Source: JAPLST01 sp964397565 (GTDB lineage: Bacteria; Auribacterota; UBA3054; JAPLST01). From it: DNA of 22,026 nt. The notes under the pieces were generated by a model. That model made no database searches and was not told where the DNA came from. It saw only the letters and a list, made by a program, of their open reading frames with translations. Location: the NCBI GenBank assembly GCA_964397565.1, contig CAYNJC010000054.1, forward strand, positions 1 through 22,026, in the 5' to 3' direction. Shown piece by piece: positions 16,436 to 22,026 of this stretch. The first letter of the stretch is position 1. Each line of letters starts with the position of its first letter. Made by a program: the position numbers and the translations under genes.

Positions 16436-19348
16436 ATGACCGCCCGCATTTTCATCAGTCTGTTGGCCCTGGCCCTGCCGGCCCTGGCCGGTGTCACCAA
16501 CATCACCCACCCAGCCTACTACAGCACGGTGCATGATGCCGTCAGCGTCGCCGTCGATGGCGATACGCTGTTGGTCTCGACCGGCCGTTATGCGCCCGAT
16601 TGGATTTCAATCGGCAGTAAGAATCTGTGCATTCTGGGCGGCTATCGCATGGATTTTTCAGCGCAACTGGCGGAGAGTTCCGTGCTGGATGGCGGCTCGT
16701 ATGTGGCCAGCGTGAGCCAAAGCACGAGTCTGTTCAGCCGTCTGACGCTAACCGGCGCCATGAATGGCCACGGCCTGCAGGCCAACAGCAGCGCACTGGT
16801 CACCTGCCAGTACTGCACCGTCAGCGGTAATACCAATGGCAGCTTTGGGGCCGGCATTCGCGTCATCAGCAGCGCGCGGGTCGTGCTGGAGAATACTACG
16901 GTCGAGAATAACGCGACGACCAATGCAAGTGACGGCGATGGCGCGGGCATCTATGTCAGCAGCGCTAGTCTTGTTATTGGCGATGGGTGCACGCTGCAGC
17001 ACAATGCCTCGGCAACGCGCGGCGGCGGCCTGTGCGTAAACATCGGCTCGGCCGATATTTTCGGCGCGACCGCCATCAATGACAATTATGCGCCGCAGGG
17101 CGGCGGCATCTATGCCCGCAGCGGCGCGCTGGTGGAAATCCATGACAATGCCGATGTGCGCGGCAACGTGGCCGGCACGGACGGCGGCGGCGCCTATGTC
17201 TCGAACGCCACGCTGCTTGCCTATGACAGCAGCACTTTCGTCGGCTATCCCTACGCCGCGAACGGCGGCAATAGCGCCACCAATGACGGCGGCAATGTCT
17301 ACGCCATCAATGCGACGGTCATCGTCTCGAACGGCGCGGCGGTCGCCAATGGCCGGGCGCTCAACCGAGGCGGCGGCGTGTTTCTCACCAACAGCACCTT
17401 GCTGCTGGTGACGGGCGGCGATCTCGGCACCTACAATGGCAATTATGGGACCAATCAGGCCACGTTTGGCGGTGGCGCTTACCTGCTCGATGCCACGCTG
17501 ACGGCCGCCGCCGGTTCCGACATCGTGCTGGGCCGCGCCAGCACGGATGGCGGAGCCCTCTATGCGCGCAATGCCCGGATCTCGCTGGCCGGCGCACGCG
17601 TGCGGGACAATATTGCCACGGTGTGGTATGGCGGCGCAGTCTACTTGAGCGATGCCAGTGTCATGGATGCCACTTCGGTTGTCTTCGCCGGCAACACGGC
17701 CGGGGAACTAGGCGGCGCGCTCTACAGCTACGGCACGAACCCCGCGCTCCGGGTGACCCTGACCGGCTGTACCATTACCAACAACAGCGCGGGCAATCAC
17801 GGCGGCGCCATCCGCTGGTATACCGCCGGCACACTGACGGCGATCAACTGCACTGTTGCCTACAACGCCAGTGGTGGTAACGGCGGCGCTCTTGCCATGG
17901 CCAGTTATCCGGGGGTGGTGTACCTGAGCGAGTGCGACGTCATGCGTAATCGCGCCAACGGTGATGGCGGCGCGTGCCACCTCGCGTCCGGCACGTTGAT
18001 CGTCACGGAAAGCACTGCCGTGAGAAGGAACATTGCTGATGCCGACGGCGATGCCGACGGTAACGGTGGCGCGGTCTGGCTCTCCGGGCCTGCGCAGTTG
18101 TACGTCCGCCCAACCTTCGCCCAGCAAATCAGTTATAACCACGCGGTCGACGGCGGCGCTATCTTCGCCAGGAATGCCGCCACCGTTACGGTTGAATTTA
18201 CCGGCATGTACCCCGTGTCAATTAATGACAATGAAGCCAGTGGCGTGGGCGGCGGCATTGGCGCGGATCGCGCCGTGGTCATCATTGACAAGCGCACCAG
18301 CGTCACGGGCAACACGGCGCAGTACGGCGGCGGCATGTTCGCCACCAATGCCGCCGTGATTGAGTGCAAAGGGACAAACGGGTTGCCGGTCGAAATCTGT
18401 TTCAACCAGGCGATGGCGAGCGGCGGCGGCATCTACGCCGTGGGTTCGGGCACCGTCGTGCGCGCCGACAACACCTGGTTTGGCGCGAGCCTGTTCATCG
18501 ACAATCTGCCAAACATCGCCCACGGTGGCAGTGGCTGTGGCGGCGGCGCCGTGGCGCTGGCCGATAATGCCCGGCTTGATGCGGTCAATTGTCGCTTCAT
18601 GAACAACGTCAGTTCAAATGCCGGGGGCGGATTGTATGTCATCGGCGCCAGTGCGGACGTGCGCTGTGCGTTTCCCGCCACACCCGTCGCGCAACCGCTG
18701 ACGCGCTTCTGGAACAACACGGCCAAGAACGGTGGCGCGGCCTTCGTGGCGGGCGGCGCGCTGACCGTGCTCGATGCGGGCATTGTCAGCAACCGCGCGA
18801 CGGCCACCGTGGGCGGCATCGCGTGTTTCTTGGGCGCGCGTGGCGATGTGGTGAATTGCGTCTTCGCGCACAACACCGCCAGCAACGGGGCGGCCCTGGC
18901 GTCCGTGTTCGTCAGTGCGGTTTCCCTTGTGCAGTGTACAATTGCGCAAAATGCCACCAATGCGGTCGGCACAGAACTCGGCGGCGTGTGCGCGCTGACC
19001 AACTGCATCGTGTGGGACAACGCCGGCGAGCAGGTCAGCGCCGGCAACATCGTGCGCTTTAGCGACATTCAGGACGGCTACCTCGGCGCGGGCAACTTCA
19101 GCGCAGACCCGCTGTTCGCCGCGCCAGGCGCGCTCGACTTCCAGTTGACGCTTGGCTCGCCCTGCCTTGACACGGGCACGCCGGCGGGCGTGACGCACGA
19201 CATTCTCGGCGTGCCGCGGCCCTATGGCGCGGCGCCCGATCCCGGCGCCTATGAATTCATGCCCGAACCGGGCCTGCTTGTTCTGCTACTTGGTGCCGGA
19301 CTATTCGCGAACGTCCGACGCGTCGGACACGTCCGCCATGTCTGCTAA
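16436..19348 (+). CDS. Pmp-like beta-helix PEP-CTERM protein
   Basis: A 970-residue surface protein. GGAG at 16426-16429, six bases before the ATG, supports the start, and an 18-residue signal peptide follows (cleavage after PALA). The cap (about 19-75) carries GDTLLVSTGRY and GGYRMDF, like the caps at 307, 4491 and 19367. The beta-helix then runs to about 885, with F-x-x-N/GG[AG] motifs such as FAGN (417), FMNN (721) and FWNN (758). Choice-of-anchor Q covers about 891-940. It lacks the choice-of-anchor D domain seen in the 307 and 4491 proteins, and passes straight into PEP at 943-945, a Leu-rich hydrophobic stretch and basic residues with a terminal Cys. It follows the previous gene by 36 bases and precedes the next by 18, so the three are probably co-transcribed. 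Adhesin function is inferred. Confidence 0.9.
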   Translation: MTARIFISLLALALPALAGVTNITHPAYYSTVHDAVSVAVDGDTLLVSTGRYAPDWISIGSKNLCILGGYRMDFSAQLAESSVLDGGSYVASVSQSTSLFSRLTLTGAMNGHGLQANSSALVTCQYCTVSGNTNGSFGAGIRVISSARVVLENTTVENNATTNASDGDGAGIYVSSASLVIGDGCTLQHNASATRGGGLCVNIGSADIFGATAINDNYAPQGGGIYARSGALVEIHDNADVRGNVAGTDGGGAYVSNATLLAYDSSTFVGYPYAANGGNSATNDGGNVYAINATVIVSNGAAVANGRALNRGGGVFLTNSTLLLVTGGDLGTYNGNYGTNQATFGGGAYLLDATLTAAAGSDIVLGRASTDGGALYARNARISLAGARVRDNIATVWYGGAVYLSDASVMDATSVVFAGNTAGELGGALYSYGTNPALRVTLTGCTITNNSAGNHGGAIRWYTAGTLTAINCTVAYNASGGNGGALAMASYPGVVYLSECDVMRNRANGDGGACHLASGTLIVTESTAVRRNIADADGDADGNGGAVWLSGPAQLYVRPTFAQQISYNHAVDGGAIFARNAATVTVEFTGMYPVSINDNEASGVGGGIGADRAVVIIDKRTSVTGNTAQYGGGMFATNAAVIECKGTNGLPVEICFNQAMASGGGIYAVGSGTVVRADNTWFGASLFIDNLPNIAHGGSGCGGGAVALADNARLDAVNCRFMNNVSSNAGGGLYVIGASADVRCAFPATPVAQPLTRFWNNTAKNGGAAFVAGGALTVLDAGIVSNRATATVGGIACFLGARGDVVNCVFAHNTASNGAALASVFVSAVSLVQCTIAQNATNAVGTELGGVCALTNCIVWDNAGEQVSAGNIVRFSDIQDGYLGAGNFSADPLFAAPGALDFQLTLGSPCLDTGTPAGVTHDILGVPRPYGAAPDPGAYEFMPEPGLLVLLLGAGLFANVRRVGHVRHVC

Positions 19349-19366
19349 CTTTCACTGGAGCCCCGC

Positions 19367-21946
19367 ATGAAACTCAGCATTCTGCTTGCAACACTCTGCC
19401 TGAGCGTGCCGGCGTTCGCCGGCGTCACGAATGTCACGCACGCGGGCTACTTCGCTACGCTCACCCAGGCCGTCGCCGCGGCCACCAGCGGCGACCGCTT
19501 GCTGGTCTCCACCGGCGCCTACTTTGGCAATCTGTTGATTGCCGCTAAAGATCTGACGATCGCAGGCGGGTACCTGCTGCCCGATTTCAGCACTCGCGTC
19601 TGGATCGCCGACGACACGGTCATCAGCACCAACACCGTCGCGCCCGTCGTGTTTGTGGATCAAAGCGCACGCGTGAACCTCGAGAACCTGCGCATCACCG
19701 GCGGCGGCATTTTTCTGTTGTGGGGTGGCGGGATTTTTGTCGGCGACAACTGCGTGGTGAGCGCCTATTTCTGCCGGATCGACCACAACACCAGCCTGTT
19801 CGGCGGCGGCGGCGCGGTCTGGTCAAACGCCCACTTTGCCGCGACCGACGTGTGGATTGACCATAACACGGCACTGCTCGAAGGCGGCGGCCTGTATGGC
19901 TACCTGGATGCGCGCCTGGTGCTGAACGGCCCGGGCGGCAAATGTTTTGACAACTTTGCTCCGCGCGGCGGCGCGGTGACCTTGTTTGGCAGCATGCTCA
20001 CGGTCGCCGAAACGTACAGTTTTGATGGCAATGTCGCCGCCGAGCGCGGCGGCGCCCTGTATCTGTTTGGCGGCGCGCGCGCGGAGATCGCGCCCAATAC
20101 CACCTTTGGCTGGAGTACGCCCAACAACGTCACCAACGGCGACGGCGGCTGCGTCTACGCCGAATCGTCCACCTTTGTCATGCACGGCGATGAAGCCGCC
20201 TTGACTATCATGGATGGCTTCAGCGCCACGCGCAATGGCGGCGCGATCTATCTGAGCAACAGCACCTGCACGCTGGCCGATTATGTGCAACTCATCGGCC
20301 TGGGGATCACCAGCACGCCGTGCGTGTTCGGCGGCGGGATTTGTGCGCTTGATTCCACGCTGACGCTCAGCAACAATGTCAGCATTAGTGGCTGTGCCGC
20401 CGCGGCCGGTGGTGGCATTGCCAGCGAGCGTTCGACGCTTACACTGCTGGATGACATCAGCATTGGCGACGCCAATTTCTTGATGGCGAATACCGCGCTC
20501 ACCGCCGGCGGCGGCGTGTACGCGCGGGCGTGCACCACCACCGTCGTGCGGTCACGCATCCTCGGCAACATGGCGCAGCAAATGGGCGGGGGCATCGCGT
20601 TGGGCGACACGGGCGCATGCATCCTGGTTGACAGCGTCGTCGCCGGCAATGCCACTGTCGGCACTGGACTGGGCGGCGGTCTCTGCGGGCTGCTGGCGGT
20701 TGGGCCGTGTGTCTTTGACCACACGGCCGTGGTTAGCAACGGCGCGTTCAACGCGGGCGGCGGCATCTATTGGTTCGGCGCGGGTGCGTTGACGCTGAGC
20801 AACGGCACGCAGCTCTGCGACAATGCCGCGCGCTTTGGCGCCGGTGGCGGCGCGTATGTCGACCTGCACGGGACGCTCTCGCTCCACGACCTGCAGATGG
20901 CGCGCAATTGCAGCGGCTCGTCCGGCGGCGGCCTGTTTGTGCAAACCGGCATGGTCACATGCACGGCCTGCACGTTCGACGCTAATTGCGCCAACCTCAT
21001 GCCGACCAACAGCACCGCAATCCTAACCACGGGCGGCGGCGGCGCGGCGCTCATGTCCGGCAGCGCGCTGACGGCGATCAACTGCACCTGGCGTGACAAT
21101 CATGTGAGCAATGCGTATGGTTCGGGCGGCGCGATTCTTGCGCACGGCGCACGGCTGGGCGTTGACAGCACTTTTGGTGGCGGCCCTGCCGGTATGCTGC
21201 CGCCGACGCAATTCATCGGAAATCGCGCCGGCGTGTCGAACAGTGCCGGGGGCGCCATCGCTGTGTTTGAGGGCGCAGTGGCCACGATCGCGCATGCCAT
21301 CCTGGTGAGCAACACGGCCATGAATGGCGGCGCGATTGCGGTCGAGAATGCCGCCGTCACGCTCGAGAATCTCGTCATCGCGCAGAACCATGCCGACAAC
21401 AGCGCGGGCGGTCTGATTATCATGTTCCCACGCCAGCCGCCGACCGTCCGCCAGTGTACCATCGCGCAGAACGACCACTATGGGTTCGACGGCAGCGGCG
21501 GCACCACGACTTTCCAGAACTGCGTCTTTTGGGGTAACCAATTTTCCCAGATCGCGCCAGAGGCGCTGACCGCGATCGTCACGTATTGCGATATCGAGAC
21601 CGGCTACAGCGGCACCGGCAATATCGACTCGAATCCGTTCTTTGTGGCAGCCGCAGCGTTGAATTACGACCTTGGCGCCGGCTCGCCTTGTCGCGATGCC
21701 GGCATGAGTCTGCCAACCGTCACCAATGATTGCATCGGCACGCCGCGGCCGTACAGCAGCGGCTGGGACATGGGGGCGTATGAATTCGTGCCCGAGCCGG
21801 GCGGCGTGCTGCTGCTTGCCGTGCTGGGCGTGGTCCGCGCGACCAGGCGCACGCGTGCGCAACGCCACAAACGACATTTTTTGTCGTCTGCAATCGACCC
21901 GCACTGCCGCTTGTACCATGCCCGCTGCCATAAGGGGAGCTACTAA
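19367..21946 (+). CDS. Pmp-like beta-helix PEP-CTERM protein with extended basic C-terminus
   Basis: An 859-residue surface protein. TGGAG at 19356-19360 is six bases before the ATG. The signal peptide is 18 residues (MKLSILLATL core, cleavage after AFA). The cap carries GDRLLVSTGAY and GGYLLPDF. The beta-helix occupies about 90-745, with GGG[IL] turns and F-x-x-N motifs such as FDGN (219) and FIGN (616). Choice-of-anchor Q covers about 756-806, followed by PEP at 809-811 and a hydrophobic stretch to RR at 827-828. A further 31 His/Arg/Cys-bearing residues follow, much longer than a normal PEP-CTERM end. The tail overlaps the likely ribosome site of the next frame, and the TAA shares its last A with an ATG. 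The tail could be genuine, or the result of loss of an earlier stop codon. Confidence 0.88.
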   Translation: MKLSILLATLCLSVPAFAGVTNVTHAGYFATLTQAVAAATSGDRLLVSTGAYFGNLLIAAKDLTIAGGYLLPDFSTRVWIADDTVISTNTVAPVVFVDQSARVNLENLRITGGGIFLLWGGGIFVGDNCVVSAYFCRIDHNTSLFGGGGAVWSNAHFAATDVWIDHNTALLEGGGLYGYLDARLVLNGPGGKCFDNFAPRGGAVTLFGSMLTVAETYSFDGNVAAERGGALYLFGGARAEIAPNTTFGWSTPNNVTNGDGGCVYAESSTFVMHGDEAALTIMDGFSATRNGGAIYLSNSTCTLADYVQLIGLGITSTPCVFGGGICALDSTLTLSNNVSISGCAAAAGGGIASERSTLTLLDDISIGDANFLMANTALTAGGGVYARACTTTVVRSRILGNMAQQMGGGIALGDTGACILVDSVVAGNATVGTGLGGGLCGLLAVGPCVFDHTAVVSNGAFNAGGGIYWFGAGALTLSNGTQLCDNAARFGAGGGAYVDLHGTLSLHDLQMARNCSGSSGGGLFVQTGMVTCTACTFDANCANLMPTNSTAILTTGGGGAALMSGSALTAINCTWRDNHVSNAYGSGGAILAHGARLGVDSTFGGGPAGMLPPTQFIGNRAGVSNSAGGAIAVFEGAVATIAHAILVSNTAMNGGAIAVENAAVTLENLVIAQNHADNSAGGLIIMFPRQPPTVRQCTIAQNDHYGFDGSGGTTTFQNCVFWGNQFSQIAPEALTAIVTYCDIETGYSGTGNIDSNPFFVAAAALNYDLGAGSPCRDAGMSLPTVTNDCIGTPRPYSSGWDMGAYEFVPEPGGVLLLAVLGVVRATRRTRAQRHKRHFLSSAIDPHCRLYHARCHKGSY

Positions 21947-22026
21947 TGAGAGCGCTTTCTACGTTGCAGCATCCTTGTAGATACGGTCTTAAAAGTCAAG
22001 CGGCAAGTAGTGGTTGTTCGCGGTCG
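21946..22026 (+). CDS. Start of a further gene (partial, unknown)
   Basis: An ATG at 21946 overlaps the preceding TAA as TAATG. AAGGGGAG at 21932-21939 lies six bases upstream, a strong ribosome site. The frame stays open for 27 codons to the window edge, beginning MRALSTLQHPC. Base composition is less GC-rich than the genes upstream, and no clear signal peptide is visible in the part seen. The excellent ribosome site is the main evidence; the product cannot be named. Confidence 0.5.
   Translation, partial: MRALSTLQHPCRYGLKSQAASSGCSRS

Noticed and set aside
307..21946. The repeated GGCGGCGGC tracts as a DNA repeat or CRISPR-like array
   Set aside because: They encode the Gly-Gly-Gly turns of beta-helix coils in frame; spacing and flanks vary as protein repeats do.

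Overview
The window is GC-rich, with every convincing gene on the + strand. It looks like a bacterium of the PVC superphylum, most likely Kiritimatiellota, Lentisphaerota or Verrucomicrobiota. This rests on the many secreted right-handed beta-helix proteins with PEP-CTERM sorting tails and choice-of-anchor Q modules; there is no rRNA or housekeeping marker to confirm it. I see no tRNA, rRNA, CRISPR array, transposase or integrase.

Layout. Positions 1-113 hold the last 36 codons of an upstream gene. A perfect-consensus sigma70-type promoter (208-236) precedes the first closely spaced gene set: a Pmp-like beta-helix PEP-CTERM protein (307-3297), an unrecognised secreted protein (3344-4441), a full-length paralogue of the first gene (4491-7523), and a cytoplasmic GNAT acetyltransferase fused to an HDAC/acetylpolyamine-amidohydrolase-type deacetylase (7530-9272). 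A 325-base gap with a weaker predicted promoter (9421-9449) separates these from a second set: a giant two-module beta-helix/Ig-like protein (9598-13602), a PEP-CTERM zinc metalloprotease coupled to it by an ATGA overlap (13599-14720), three more beta-helix PEP-CTERM proteins (14756-16399, 16436-19348, 19367-21946), and the start of another reading frame (21946 onward).

How the parts may work together. Seven of the nine complete genes carry a signal peptide and a C-terminal Pro-Glu-Pro, hydrophobic stretch and basic cluster, so they are predicted substrates of an exosortase and would be displayed on, or released from, the cell surface. Six of these are beta-helix proteins. Four of the six carry F-x-x-N and G-G-[AG]-[ILV] repeats like those of chlamydial polymorphic membrane proteins, but have a PEP-CTERM tail in place of an autotransporter barrel. 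No exosortase gene lies in the window. The locus is best read as a cluster of surface adhesin or matrix proteins with a co-expressed secreted protease and an unusual acetylation/deacetylation fusion enzyme. The physiological role is inference.
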